Shown here: in pieces, positions 36,213 to 45,813 of the stretch
Position numbering within the stretch: position 1 is the first letter of the stretch
Layout of the letters: every line of letters begins with the position of its first letter
Assembly (NCBI RefSeq): GCF_900117415.1
Contig: NZ_FPEI01000006.1
Location: forward strand, 1,736,001 to 1,800,000
Origin: Hyphomicrobium sp. CS1BSMeth3
GTDB taxonomy: Bacteria > Pseudomonadota > Alphaproteobacteria > Rhizobiales > Hyphomicrobiaceae
Length of the DNA stretch: 64,000 nt
Direction: 5' to 3'
Notes under the pieces: generated by a model
Databases searched by the model: none
Told to the model about the DNA's origin: nothing
What the model saw: only the letters and a program-made list of their open reading frames with translations
Translations under genes and position numbers: made by a program

Positions 36213-37274
36213 CTACGTCTCCGCCGCGAATACGAGCACGCGTTGCGGATCGACCTCGATGCCGATGTCGCGACCGCGTGCGGGCACATCGCTCTCGTGC
36301 ACGAGTGCCTTGAGCGGTGCGTCGAAGCCCTGCACGGCCATCTCGACGAGCGCGGCATCGCCGAGAAAGCGCACGTGAAGCGCGCGGGCAGGATGGCCTT
36401 GTCCTTCGGGCAGCAGGCGTATGGCGCGCTGGCGAATGCAGAGCACGGCCTTCGCGCCGTCAGGCATGGATGGGGCTGGGAAGGTGCCGAGCGGCGTCAC
36501 GAGCGCGCCACCCGCGACGGACCAGGGGATCTCGTTGATCTCGGAAAAGAGGCGGGCGACGAACAGATCGACCGGCTGGCGATAGAGATCTTCCGCGCGC
36601 CCGATCTGGATGATGCGACCGGCGCGCATGACGGCGATACGATCGCCGAGGCGCATGGCCTCCTCGGGATGATGTGTGACGATCATGCAGGTCGCACGTG
36701 TCTCGCGCAGAAGCTCGAGCGTGCCTTCCTGCAGGCGCTCGCGGAGCTGGATGTCGAGACCGGAGAAGGGCTCGTCCATGAGCATGACGGCGGGGCGCGG
36801 AACGAGCGCGCGCGCCAGCGCCACGCGCTGCTGCTCACCGCCCGAGAGAATGTGCGGATGCTGGTCCGCGTAGCGTTCGAGACCGACGCGCGCGAGAAGC
36901 GCCATGGCTTCGCGTCGCGCCTCGGCTGCCGGAAGCTGCTTCAAGCCGAAGGCGACGTTCTGCGCGATAGTCAGATGTGGAAAGAGCGCGAAGTCCTGGA
37001 ACATGAGGCCGACATTGCGCTCTTCCGGCGGCACGAAGCGATTGGGGCCGGCCACTTCCTGGTCATTGACCAGAACACGGCCTCCCGTTGGACGCTCGAT
37101 GCCGGCGGCAATGCGAAGCAGTGTCGTCTTTCCGCAGCCCGAAGGCCCGAGCAGGCAGACGACCTCGCCGGGTGCGATGTCGAGGCTCACGCCCGCGAGC
37201 GCGACCGTATCGTCGAAGGTGCGCTCCACGGCCTCGAAGGTCAGGCGCGCGGCAAAGGTCGTCGCAGCGCGCAT
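36213..37274 (-). CDS. ABC transporter ATP-binding protein (FbpC/PotA-like), orphan
   Basis: This 353-residue ATPase has Walker A GPSGCGKT, Q-loop MFQDFALFPHLT, signature LSGGEQQRVALARAL, Walker B VMLMDEPFSGLD and the H-loop VTHHPEEA, followed by a C-terminal TOBE-like regulatory domain (from about residue 260). This is the type that drives iron(III), polyamine or sulfate importers. No permease or binding-protein gene is adjacent, so its partners must be encoded elsewhere or it is an orphan. The start at 37274 (ATG) was chosen over an upstream TTG at 37361 that lacks homology. Confidence 0.87.
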   Translation of the reverse strand: MRAATTFAARLTFEAVERTFDDTVALAGVSLDIAPGEVVCLLGPSGCGKTTLLRIAAGIERPTGGRVLVNDQEVAGPNRFVPPEERNVGLMFQDFALFPHLTIAQNVAFGLKQLPAAEARREAMALLARVGLERYADQHPHILSGGEQQRVALARALVPRPAVMLMDEPFSGLDIQLRERLQEGTLELLRETRATCMIVTHHPEEAMRLGDRIAVMRAGRIIQIGRAEDLYRQPVDLFVARLFSEINEIPWSVAGGALVTPLGTFPAPSMPDGAKAVLCIRQRAIRLLPEGQGHPARALHVRFLGDAALVEMAVQGFDAPLKALVHESDVPARGRDIGIEVDPQRVLVFAAET

Positions 37275-37409
37275 GGAGCCCTGCCTCGCGCCGGCGCTCG
37301 CAAGCTTGCTGCCGGCATCGGGGCGCGACCCAACTCGTCCAAGGAGTGTCTTTAAGACCAACCGTCACCTCGATCGGCCGAACTCTGGAGACGTTCTAAG
37401 GGAGCGTCA

Positions 37410-38264
37410 TCAGGTGCGGTCCGCCTCGCCCATATCGTCTTCCTCTTCGTCGGGCAAGTCGGGGGGCGAGTCGAGGTCAAGCTCCTCCTGTGCCGCGTCG
37501 GCCTCATCCTCGAGCGGGAGCTCATCCGGCATGAGGGCGGCGACATCCGTCGGCTCGGGCACTTTGAAGTCCGGCGGCAGGTTCGCATCGAGCAGGCCCG
37601 CGCCCTTCAGCTCCTGCAGACCCGGCAGATCTTTCACCGTGTCGAGATTGAAGTGGCTGAGGAACGTCTCCGTCGTGCCGTAGGTGATCGGCTTGCCGGG
37701 AGCACGGCGACGCCCGCGGGGACGCACCCAACCGGTTTCCAGCAGCACATCGAGCGTACCCTTGGAGGTCTGCACACCGCGGATCTCCTCGATCTCGGCG
37801 CGCGTGACAGGCTGGTGGTAGGCGATGATGGCGAGCGTCTCCAGCGCAGCCTTGGAGAGCTTGCGCTCCTCCTTGGCGTGGCGCTCGAGCAGAAACGAGA
37901 GATCGTCCGCCGTGCGGAAGGCCCACTTTCCGGCGACGCGCACGAGATTGATGCCGCGCGAGGCATAGAAACCCTGCAGCTCCGTGAGCAGGGCATTCAC
38001 GTCGTCGCCCTCGGCGAGGTGACTCGCGAGATGCTGGACGTCAAGCGGCTCGGACGCCGCAAAGAGCAGCGCTTCCAGTACGCGCAGCTTCTCGCGACGA
38101 TCGGCAGAGGGCAGCGCCGCGATATTCGCCGGCAGCGGACGCAGCGGCGGCCCCGTGCGCTCCGATGCGGGCGGACGCACGTCGGAGAGATCGGAACCCG
38201 GCTCTCTTTTCTCGTTACTCGTCATCTCACTGTCCGGCGCGATACTCAGCTTGGGTGGAACCAT
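37410..38264 (-). CDS. scpB: Segregation and condensation protein B
   Basis: This 284-residue ScpB contains paired winged helices (from EKLRVLEALLFAASEPLD to about residue 215), including ALETLAIIAYHQPVTRAEIEEIRGV, the family hallmark. The C-terminal 70 residues are strongly acidic (DEEEDDMGEADRT end), an alphaproteobacterial extension. ScpA-ScpB regulate the SMC condensin complex that compacts and segregates chromosomes. It follows scpA by 48 bases. In many relatives tatABC follow; here the orphan ABC ATPase does. Confidence 0.93.
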   Translation of the reverse strand: MVPPKLSIAPDSEMTSNEKREPGSDLSDVRPPASERTGPPLRPLPANIAALPSADRREKLRVLEALLFAASEPLDVQHLASHLAEGDDVNALLTELQGFYASRGINLVRVAGKWAFRTADDLSFLLERHAKEERKLSKAALETLAIIAYHQPVTRAEIEEIRGVQTSKGTLDVLLETGWVRPRGRRRAPGKPITYGTTETFLSHFNLDTVKDLPGLQELKGAGLLDANLPPDFKVPEPTDVAALMPDELPLEDEADAAQEELDLDSPPDLPDEEEDDMGEADRT

Positions 38265-38312
38265 GTCTCGCCCCCGTGTCTCGCCTCCTCGGGATCATGT
38301 CCTGCAGCGCAC

Positions 38313-39179
38313 TCAATTCGCGCCCTGCGATCCTCCGACATCCAGGCGCTGCCACTCCGCGCCTGCTTCCTTGCGTCTCAGATATATCGGCGCGAACGGC
38401 CCCGCCTGCCGGATCTCGATGTGCCCCTCGCGCGCCATTTCGAGCGTCGCGCCGAAGGAGCTGGCGAGCGCCGTGCGGCCAAGCTCCGGTGATGGGAGAT
38501 ATTGCTCGAGGAAGAAATCGAGCTGCACCCATGAGCCGGCGGAACGGCCTACGAGCGTTTCGAGACGCTGACGCGCATCCTTGATCGACCACACGGTGCG
38601 CTTCTTCACCACGTGGGCGCGGTGCACGACCGTGCGCGTGCGTTGCTCGGCGTAGGCCTTCAGCAGGTCGTAAATCTCGGCGGAGTGCTCGCGCGTGCGG
38701 ATGGTCTTCACGCCCTCGGGCATACCGCGGGGGAAGATGTCACGATCGAGCCGCTTGCGGGTCAGGAGCTGCGCCGCCGCGTTGCGCATGGCTTCGAGCC
38801 GCATGAGGCGGAAGGCAAGGCGCGCCGCCAGCTCTTCGCCCGAGGGACCGCCCTCGGCCTTCTCGTCGCGCGGCAGCAGCAGGCGCGACTTCAGGAAGGC
38901 AAGCCAGGCCGCCATGACCAGATAGTCGGCGGCGAGCTCCAAGCGGAGCTTTTGTGCTTCGCGGATATAGGCGAGGTACTGGGTGACGAGGGTATCGATC
39001 GAGATGCGCGCGAGATCGACTTTCTGCGTCCGCGCCAGGGCGAGCAGCAGGTCGAGCGGTCCCTCGAAGCCTTCGAGATCGACGACGAATGCGTCCTCGG
39101 GCGGCGGCGCATCGCCGCGCTCGGGATCGCCCCATTCCTCGGGGCCTGCGTTCGCTTCGCCCGTCCCGCCGTCCATCAT
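38313..39179 (-). CDS. scpA: Segregation and condensation protein A
   Basis: This 288-residue kleisin-like ScpA bridges SMC heads. The N-terminal SMC-binding helix region FVVDLEGFEGPLDLLLALARTQKVDL and the ISIDTLVTQYLAYI stretch are clear, and the C-terminal winged helix is near LPSPELGRTALASSFGATLEMAREG. An acidic 30-residue leader precedes the domain. Either of two adjacent Met codons can start. It is flanked by nagZ upstream (70 bases) and scpB downstream, the conserved alphaproteobacterial order. Confidence 0.93.
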   Translation of the reverse strand: MMDGGTGEANAGPEEWGDPERGDAPPPEDAFVVDLEGFEGPLDLLLALARTQKVDLARISIDTLVTQYLAYIREAQKLRLELAADYLVMAAWLAFLKSRLLLPRDEKAEGGPSGEELAARLAFRLMRLEAMRNAAAQLLTRKRLDRDIFPRGMPEGVKTIRTREHSAEIYDLLKAYAEQRTRTVVHRAHVVKKRTVWSIKDARQRLETLVGRSAGSWVQLDFFLEQYLPSPELGRTALASSFGATLEMAREGHIEIRQAGPFAPIYLRRKEAGAEWQRLDVGGSQGAN

Positions 39180-39249
39180 GGCCGCCGTTTGACACCCTTG
39201 CGGGCGGGCCGGATCATCCAGCCCTTATCCACAGGAACCATAAACTGAT

Positions 39250-40263
39250 TCATGCGCTCACGGACAGCGCGCGCGCAATTGCCGCCTCGGCAAGCTGTGG
39301 CTCGAAGGCTTCACACTGTTGCAGAACTGCCAGAGCTGCTGCCAGGCGAAAACCAGAAGCACCTGAAATCTCTGGACTTGCAGCGGCGACGGCCTCCATC
39401 TCGGCCATGATCCCATTGCAATGAAGCACCAGGTCGGAGCCGGCCGCCAGAACCGCCTCGGCCCGCGTGCCCAAGGGTCCGCCGAGCGCCTTCATGCTCA
39501 CATCGTCGCTCATGAGCAGGCCGCCGAAGCCGATCGAGCCGCGCATGATTTCGGCCGTCACCACCAGCGAGGTGCTCGCGGGCCGCTCGCGATCGATGTC
39601 CGTGAACAGTACGTGCGCGGTCATGGCTGCAGGGAGATGAGCGAGCGCGCGGAAGGGCGCAAAGTCCGTCGCTTCGAGCGTCGCCCGCGGCGTATCCACG
39701 ACCGGGAGATCATAATGACTGTCCGCGCCCGCCCGGCCGTGCCCGGGAATGTGCTTCATCACGGGCAGCACGCCGCCTGCCATGAGGCCGGCCGCAACCT
39801 CCGCGCCGAGCGCTGCCACTTGATCTACCGTCGCGCCATAGGCCCGATTGCCGATGACGTCGTGGGCCCCCGACACCGGCACGTCGAGGACCGGAGCGCA
39901 GTTCGTGTTGATGCCGAGCCCACGCAGATCCTCGGCATTCTGGCGGCTCACGAGAAAGGCAAGGCGGCAGGCTTCCACTGGGTCATGGGCGTAGAGCGTG
40001 CCGAATGCCGCGGCCGGCGGCAGCGCGCGGCCAAGCGGCGGCCGCAGACGCTGCACGCGCCCGCCCTCCTGGTCGATCAGCACCAGCGCGTTGGCATTGC
40101 CGATCGCGTCGAGACTGTCGCCGATGAGCTTCCGTATCTGCTCACGGGATACACAGTTCCGCGCGAACAGGATGATGCCCGCTGGACGAGACGCCGCGAG
40201 AAACGAACGCTCCGCCTCGAGCAGCGTCGGACCGGCAAGCCCTGTGATGAATGCGCTCGGCAT
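39250..40263 (-). CDS. nagZ: Beta-N-acetylhexosaminidase NagZ (GH3)
   Basis: This 337-residue cytoplasmic family-3 glycosidase releases GlcNAc from anhydromuropeptides in peptidoglycan recycling. The conserved KHIPGHGRAGADSH segment holds the catalytic histidine and MSDDVSMKAL the nucleophilic aspartate. AGGAGCC lies 7 bases before the ATG. The upstream sequence is entirely repeat modules C and A, so any separate nagZ promoter lies within repeats or transcription reads through from the SPOR gene. In some bacteria NagZ products induce beta-lactamase; no ampR/ampC is in the window. Confidence 0.94.
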   Translation of the reverse strand: MPSAFITGLAGPTLLEAERSFLAASRPAGIILFARNCVSREQIRKLIGDSLDAIGNANALVLIDQEGGRVQRLRPPLGRALPPAAAFGTLYAHDPVEACRLAFLVSRQNAEDLRGLGINTNCAPVLDVPVSGAHDVIGNRAYGATVDQVAALGAEVAAGLMAGGVLPVMKHIPGHGRAGADSHYDLPVVDTPRATLEATDFAPFRALAHLPAAMTAHVLFTDIDRERPASTSLVVTAEIMRGSIGFGGLLMSDDVSMKALGGPLGTRAEAVLAAGSDLVLHCNGIMAEMEAVAAASPEISGASGFRLAAALAVLQQCEAFEPQLAEAAIARALSVSA

Positions 40264-40283
40264 GATGGCTCCTGGGTTCGTGG

Positions 40284-40489
40284 TCGCGCCGCTGGCGCGA
40301 GTGGGGCCGCGGGCCCCACACCCCGCGCGGGGGACACCCCCGCACCCCCGTCCTTTATGACTTGTATGAGCGCGCGGGAAGTGCGGAGCAACTCAGCGCT
40401 GTCGCACACTCAAGCTGCCCGCATGGCGGCCGCCGGCGTGGCACTACGAAGGGAGGCGACAGTCCCCATCCGAGCAGCCGGCGGCACTT
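40284..40489. repeat. Intergenic composite repeat, locus 4 (modules C-A)
   Basis: Between the SPOR gene's stop and the nagZ start are module C (about 40284-40365; its left edge GGTCGCGCC matches locus 1 exactly) and inverted module A (about 40411-40489), with no module B. This is the only copy lying inside a co-directional gene series rather than between convergent genes. Confidence 0.8.
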
Positions 40490-40490
40490 A

Positions 40491-42065
40491 TCAATAAGGC
40501 ATGATCCAGCAGCCGCTATAGCCCTGCGACTTGAGCTGGCCGCAGACACTGTTCGCCATCTCGCGCGAGCCCGGCGGCCCCACGACGACGCGATACCACA
40601 TGCCCTTCTCGCCGAGGTTCGCCTGACGGACATCAGCCGCGCGCCCCTGGAGAACACTGGGGTGCTTCTGCTGGATGTCGGCGAGCGACTTCAACGCATC
40701 CATGTGCGATTGGCGCGAGGCGAGCACGGCCACATAGCCCGATGTCGGCGCAGCGGTCGCAGCCGGAGCCGGAGCCGGTGCGGGCGTCCGCGCAGCCTGG
40801 CGCGTGGGCACCGAACGCCTTGACTCGGGTTCCGCGCGCGGCGCCGGCATGGCAGCGGCCGGCGGCTCCATGGCGGACGCCTGCGGCGCTGAAGCGACGC
40901 GCCGCGGTGGTAAGGCGGGGGCGGGCTCCTCGACCGGCATGGCGCGTGCCGGAGGCGGCGGGGGTGGCGGCGCGGCCTCACGCTGTGGCGGCGGCACACG
41001 CGGCGACAGACCATCGACCAGCAGGCCCGGCACGCCACTCGAAGGCGGAGCCGACGGCCCCGTGCCCGATGCGATCGTGCCGTCGCGATTGATCACCATC
41101 GTCGGCACGCGGCGGGGAGCATCCCCGGACTCGCGCTCGGGTGCCGGCGGCAGAATCGAGACCGGCACGGGTCGGGCCGGGCCGCGGTCCTCGGTGAGCC
41201 GGTTCAGGATCTTCTTGTCCGTGTGGGCCACCTGCTTGCCGCCGGGGTCGGTCGGCTGGGCCTTGGCAGGGGCGCTGTCGGCGCGCAGGATCGGGAGCTT
41301 GCCGCCGCCATCGCGGCCGCCGCTCGTCATCGCCTTGTAGCCATAAGCCAGACCGCCGCCGAGCGCGATTGCGCCCATCAGCGCGCCGACCACGACAATC
41401 GCACGCGGTCCGCGCCGGGCCGGAGGCTCGGGCTCTTCTGGATACTCTTCCTCGTAGTAGCCGGCGTCCGTGCCATGGCCGGGTGCCATCTGATGCGACG
41501 CGGCATAGGGATCGGCCGCATTGGGACGATAAGGATCGTCGTAGGCGTAGCCGTCATCCTGCCCGTAGCCGCCCTGCGGCGCATAGCCGTGCTGGGGCTG
41601 CTGGGTGTAGTAGCGCGGATCGTGCTCGGGCGCGGTATCGTACCCGCCCTGCTGCGCGGGATAGCCGCCAGGAAGCGGGCGCCCATAGGCGTCGTGCCCG
41701 TGCGCCTGATGCCCCCCTTGATGTCCATGCCCTTGATGTCCGTGTCCCTGACCGTACAATTGGTCCGGCTCACCGAACTGCTGGCGGCCATAGCCGCCGT
41801 GGGCCTGAGCCTGCGGACGTCCGGCAGGAGGCGCGAACGGCTCGAAGCGCGAGCCGAGGGTCGGCGGCTCCGACCTCAGCGCGCTGAAGATGTCCCGTGG
41901 CGCGCCACCCTGCTGGGGCGCGTGGCCATCCTGCTCGCTTGGATCGTATTGCGAAGGATAGGCGTTGCCGTATCCATGGGCAGGCTCGGACTGATCGTGC
42001 GTGGCGTGCGGCGACCGCAGGTGCGGGCCCGCACCTTTCGGTAGCATATTATTCTGCCGTGCCAT
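40491..42065 (-). CDS. SPOR-domain membrane protein with Gly/Tyr/Gln/His-rich N-terminus
   Basis: This 524-residue bitopic protein has a long cytoplasmic N-terminal segment (1-218) of low complexity rich in Gly, Tyr, Gln, Pro and His, one membrane helix (221-243, RAIVVVGALMGAIALGGG), a Pro/Ala-rich periplasmic linker, and a C-terminal SPOR domain (about 444-524: YVAVLASRQSHMDAL...MWYRVVVGPPGSREMA). SPOR domains bind glycan strands denuded of stem peptides at division septa. A histidine cluster (GHGHQGHGHQGGHQAHGH, residues 107-124) could bind metal. It stands between argS and nagZ, the usual alphaproteobacterial position. Confidence 0.88.
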   Translation of the reverse strand: MARQNNMLPKGAGPHLRSPHATHDQSEPAHGYGNAYPSQYDPSEQDGHAPQQGGAPRDIFSALRSEPPTLGSRFEPFAPPAGRPQAQAHGGYGRQQFGEPDQLYGQGHGHQGHGHQGGHQAHGHDAYGRPLPGGYPAQQGGYDTAPEHDPRYYTQQPQHGYAPQGGYGQDDGYAYDDPYRPNAADPYAASHQMAPGHGTDAGYYEEEYPEEPEPPARRGPRAIVVVGALMGAIALGGGLAYGYKAMTSGGRDGGGKLPILRADSAPAKAQPTDPGGKQVAHTDKKILNRLTEDRGPARPVPVSILPPAPERESGDAPRRVPTMVINRDGTIASGTGPSAPPSSGVPGLLVDGLSPRVPPPQREAAPPPPPPPARAMPVEEPAPALPPRRVASAPQASAMEPPAAAMPAPRAEPESRRSVPTRQAARTPAPAPAPAATAAPTSGYVAVLASRQSHMDALKSLADIQQKHPSVLQGRAADVRQANLGEKGMWYRVVVGPPGSREMANSVCGQLKSQGYSGCWIMPY

Positions 42066-42170
42066 CGAGATACCCCCTTAGGTTTCCCGCTGTGCCGGAA
42101 CCGCCCGCGCGCCGTTCAACCCGCTCAAGTCTCTGCCGCGTAGTCCGCGTTTCGTCTCGCGATTCGCACG

Positions 42171-43937
42171 CTAGCGCATTTCGATCGGAGCGTGCACCCC
42201 GAGGATCGCAAGCCCTGTCGCGATTACCTGTGCACAAGCCCCCACAAGAGCGAGGCGCACAGCGGTAAGGTTTCGGTCATTCGCCTGGATAAAGCGCAAA
42301 TGTGGCGAATCATTGCCTCGCGTCCATTGCGCGTGAAATGCGGACGCCAAATCAGAGAGATAGAAGGCTATGCGGTGCGGCTCGTGGGCCCGCGCCGCAC
42401 CCTCGGCAATACGCGGGAAAAGGGCGAGACGGCGCAGCAGATCGAGCTCGCCCTCGTCCGTCAAAAGCGATGTATCCGCTCCTGTCACATCCCTGTCGCG
42501 AGGCCCGAGCCCCGTGAATGCCTCCGCGGCATTGCGGAAGATCGAGTAGGCGCGCGCGTGCGCGTACTGGACGTAGAAGACGGGATTGTCCTTGGACTTC
42601 TCGACGACCTTGGCGAGGTCGAAATCCAGGGCCGCATCGTTCTTGCGGTAGAGCATCATGAAACGGATCGGGTCGCTGCCGACCTCGTCCACGACCTCAC
42701 GCAGCGTCACGAACGTGCCGGCGCGCTTCGACATCTTGACCGGCTCGCCGCCGCGCAGCAACCGCACGAGCTGGCAGACCTTGATGTCGAGATCGGCCTT
42801 GCCGCCAGAGAGTGCCGCGACCGTCGCCTGCATCCGCTTGATGTAACCGGTATGGTCGGCGCCGAAGACGTTGATGAGATGCCGGTAGCCGCGCGACAGC
42901 TTGTTGTGGTGGTAGGCCATGTCGCCGGCGAAATAGGTGTAGCTGCCATCGGACTTCATGAGCGCGCGATCGACGTCGTCGCCGAAGTCCGTGGAGCGGA
43001 ACAGCGTCTGCTCGCGATCCTCCCAGTCGTCGGCGTCATGGCCCTTCGGCCGCTCGAGCCGGCCCTCGAACACGAGCCCTTTGCCGCGCAGCTCCGCAAT
43101 CGTCTCGGCGATCTCGTCCTTAGCGCCTTCGGTCAACGAGCGCTCGGAGAAGAAGACCTCATGGCGGATGTCGAGTGCCGCCAGATCCTCCTTGATCATG
43201 GCGAGCATCATCTCGATGGCCTTGGCGCGCACGATCGGCAGCCAGGCGCTCTCGTCATTCGCCTTTTTGAGCAGCGCGTCGCCATGCTCCTGCGCGAGCG
43301 CGACGCCGACGGGCTTCAGGTAGTCGCCCGGATAGAGGCCGGCCGGAATCTCGCCGATGTCCTGGCCGAGGGCCTCGCGGTAACGCAGGAATGCCGAGCG
43401 CGCGAGCACATCCACCTGAGCGCCGGCATCATTGACGTAGTACTCGCGCATCACGTTATAGCCGGCGAAGGCCAGCAGGTTCGCGAGCGAGTCGCCGAAC
43501 ACCGCGCCGCGACCATGGCCGACGTGCATGGGACCGGTCGGATTGGCCGAGACGTACTCGATGAGCAGCTTCTCGCCCTTGCCGAGATTTGAAGCGCCAT
43601 AGCCCGCGCCGGCACTCCGCACGTCTGCGATCACGCCCTGCCAGCGCTTGACGTCGAGCGTGATGTTGACGAACCCCGGCCCCGCGACCTCGACCTTGAC
43701 GTAGCCCGGGAGCGCAGCGAGCTCGGCGACCAGCGCGTCGGCGATGTCGCGCGGCTTCATGCGCGCAGGCTTGGCGAGCACCATCGCGGCGTTCGTCGCG
43801 AGATCGCCGTGGCGCGGGTCCTTCGTCGGCTCGACTTCCGCCGCGTCGAGCGCGAGTTCGGCCGGCAGGCGCCCGGCCTGCTGCAGCCTCTTCAATGCGG
43901 CGGCGATCTCAGCCTCGACCTCGGCGAGCACGGTCAT
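42171..43937 (-). CDS. argS: Arginyl-tRNA synthetase
   Basis: A 588-residue class I synthetase that charges tRNA-Arg. It has the N-terminal Add-1 domain, the HIGH-type [14 protein letters not shown], the catalytic Rossmann core and the C-terminal anticodon-binding domain ([14 protein letters not shown] to the end). The start at 43937 is preceded by CGAGGAACC; the frame continues upstream without homology. It lies between dgt (58 bases upstream) and the SPOR gene, the standard order. Confidence 0.96.
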   Translation of the reverse strand: MTVLAEVEAEIAAALKRLQQAGRLPAELALDAAEVEPTKDPRHGDLATNAAMVLAKPARMKPRDIADALVAELAALPGYVKVEVAGPGFVNITLDVKRWQGVIADVRSAGAGYGASNLGKGEKLLIEYVSANPTGPMHVGHGRGAVFGDSLANLLAFAGYNVMREYYVNDAGAQVDVLARSAFLRYREALGQDIGEIPAGLYPGDYLKPVGVALAQEHGDALLKKANDESAWLPIVRAKAIEMMLAMIKEDLAALDIRHEVFFSERSLTEGAKDEIAETIAELRGKGLVFEGRLERPKGHDADDWEDREQTLFRSTDFGDDVDRALMKSDGSYTYFAGDMAYHHNKLSRGYRHLINVFGADHTGYIKRMQATVAALSGGKADLDIKVCQLVRLLRGGEPVKMSKRAGTFVTLREVVDEVGSDPIRFMMLYRKNDAALDFDLAKVVEKSKDNPVFYVQYAHARAYSIFRNAAEAFTGLGPRDRDVTGADTSLLTDEGELDLLRRLALFPRIAEGAARAHEPHRIAFYLSDLASAFHAQWTRGNDSPHLRFIQANDRNLTAVRLALVGACAQVIATGLAILGVHAPIEMR

Positions 43938-43995
43938 GATGGTTCCTCGGATGGGGGACGCCTCGGCTTTCGCCAGCGTCATAACATGGCGGCAG

Positions 43996-45300
43996 CTAAT
44001 GCAAATCAATGGTGTCGTCAAACAGGCGGGCGTACTCGGCAAGGGCAAATCGGTCGGTCATACCGGCAATGAAATCGGCAATGCGCCGTGCCCGGCCGGC
44101 AGGATCGAGGCCGAGAACGGCCTCACCGCGGCCCCCCGGCAGGTCCGCTGGACTGTGCAGATAGCGGTCGAAAAGTGCCGCTACCACCTCCTCGGCCTTG
44201 TGCATGACACGCATGACCCGGGGCGCACGGTAGACCCGGTAGAATAGGAACTTGCGCAGCCCGTCGAGCTCGACCCGGCTGGCCTCCGGGAAGGCGACCA
44301 CGGCCATCCCGGCATTTCGGATGTCATCGGCATTCTGCGGGGCGAGTGCCGCGACGCGCACGCGCGTCTCCTTCACGACGTCGTCGACCATGGCCGTGAT
44401 CATGCGCCGATTGACCTCGTAGAAGAGGCGGCGGTCGCGATCGATCGGGCCGCGGGCTATGGCCGTGCCCTCGAGCACGGCGCGCGCGGCGGTGACGAAC
44501 GCGCCGGCCATGGGGGCGCCTTCGAGGTCGGCGATGCTGATGAGCCCGGCGCGGAGCGCGTCGTCGATGTCGTGGTTCGTGTAGGCGATATCGTCCGCGA
44601 TCGCCGCAACCTGCGCCTCGGCCGCCGCGAAGCGATCGAGCTCCAGCGCCTGCGTCAAGCCCAGCGCAGCGATGAGATCCAGCAGCTCGCGATTGCGCTC
44701 AGCGGCATTCGGCGCGGCGTGCGGCCCCGTGAGCGGCCCATTGTGCTTGGCGAGACCTTCGAGCGTCTCGAATGTCAGATTGAGGCCGTCGAAGCGGGCG
44801 TAGCGGCGCTCGAGGCTCGTGACCATGCGCAGGCTGTGGGCATTGTGGTCGAAGCCGCCCCAGGCCCGCATGGCAAGATCCAGCGCCCGCTCCCCGGCAT
44901 GGCCGAATGGCGGATGCCCGACGTCGTGGGCGAGCGAGAGGGCCTCGGCAAGATCCTCGTCCAACTCGAGTTGCCGAGCCATCGAGCGCGCGATCTGAGC
45001 GACCTCGAGCGAATGCGTCAGCCGCGTGCGGAAGTGATCCCCCTCGTGGTGGAGGAAGACCTGCGTCTTGTAGGTGAGCCGGCGGAAGGCCGTCGCGTGG
45101 ACAATACGGTCGCGGTCGCGCTGGAAGGGCGTGCGCATGGGGCACGGCGGCTCCGGCACGGCCCGCCCGCGGCTCGCGTCCGCTTCGAGCGCCCAGGCGA
45201 CAACCCGCCGGGCCCCAGGCCGCCGCGGCACCGGGGCCTCGTTCGGCACGTCCTGGCTGCTCCGGTCACCGATCGCCACGTTTTCCCCAGCCACCCGCAT
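43996..45300 (-). CDS. dgt: Deoxyguanosinetriphosphate triphosphohydrolase-like protein
   Basis: This 434-residue HD-domain dNTP triphosphohydrolase converts dNTPs to deoxynucleosides and tripolyphosphate. Metal-binding residues are in [13 protein letters not shown] and [15 protein letters not shown]. It is the shorter alphaproteobacterial type (type-2 Dgt-like). The start at 45300 has GAGGGGCAG upstream. It is divergent from erpA across a 149-base promoter region and upstream of argS. Confidence 0.93.
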   Translation of the reverse strand: MRVAGENVAIGDRSSQDVPNEAPVPRRPGARRVVAWALEADASRGRAVPEPPCPMRTPFQRDRDRIVHATAFRRLTYKTQVFLHHEGDHFRTRLTHSLEVAQIARSMARQLELDEDLAEALSLAHDVGHPPFGHAGERALDLAMRAWGGFDHNAHSLRMVTSLERRYARFDGLNLTFETLEGLAKHNGPLTGPHAAPNAAERNRELLDLIAALGLTQALELDRFAAAEAQVAAIADDIAYTNHDIDDALRAGLISIADLEGAPMAGAFVTAARAVLEGTAIARGPIDRDRRLFYEVNRRMITAMVDDVVKETRVRVAALAPQNADDIRNAGMAVVAFPEASRVELDGLRKFLFYRVYRAPRVMRVMHKAEEVVAALFDRYLHSPADLPGGRGEAVLGLDPAGRARRIADFIAGMTDRFALAEYARLFDDTIDLH

Positions 45301-45342
45301 GGCTGCCCCTCGTTCACCCTATGATAGACCGAGCGCCGCCGT

Positions 45343-45370
45343 TTGACATCGCCGCGGCAAATCCTATTTA
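45343..45370 (+). promoter_or_regulatory. Probable promoter for erpA
   Basis: TTGACA (45343-45348) and TATTTA (45365-45370) are 16 bases apart, 80 bases before the erpA start, in an AT-rich patch between divergent dgt and erpA. Confidence 0.55.
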
Positions 45371-45449
45371 TTTCTCAAGTATCCGCGTCACATCCACCCG
45401 GTTTCCAAACCCTGGAGAGCGGGCGCAAAGCACGCGAGGAGCCCCGTTC

Positions 45450-45794
45450 ATGACGATGGTTGAGGATCGCCCCCGGGTCGCGCTGACCGAGCGGGCCGCA
45501 CGGCGGATTGCCGAGATCGTAGCCGGTGAGCCCGGCGCCGAAGCGCTCCGTGTGAGCGTCGAGGGCGGCGGCTGCTCGGGCTTCCAATACAAGTTCGATC
45601 TCGTTTCCGGGCGCGAGCCGGACGATCTCGTCATCGAGCGCGAGGGCGCGGTCGTGCTGATCGACGAAATGTCCGTCGGCTACATGGAAGGCTCCGAGAT
45701 CGACTTCGTCGATGAGCTGATCGGCGCCTCCTTCAAGATCCAGAACCCCAATGCTACCGCCGCCTGCGGCTGCGGCACGAGCTTCTCGATCTGA
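45450..45794 (+). CDS. erpA: Iron-sulfur cluster insertion protein ErpA
   Basis: A 114-residue A-type Fe-S carrier. The three cluster-binding cysteines are Cys42 (EGGGCSGFQY), Cys106 and Cys108 (ACGCGTSFSI). It delivers clusters to apo-enzymes. The start at 45450 follows GAGGA; Met at 45456 is an alternative. The frame extends upstream to 45321 across the promoter and is not coding there. The stop lies 19 bases from the convergent ppiD stop. Confidence 0.94.
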   Translation: MTMVEDRPRVALTERAARRIAEIVAGEPGAEALRVSVEGGGCSGFQYKFDLVSGREPDDLVIEREGAVVLIDEMSVGYMEGSEIDFVDELIGASFKIQNPNATAACGCGTSFSI

Positions 45795-45813
45795 AACCAA
45801 CCCTGCACGAACC

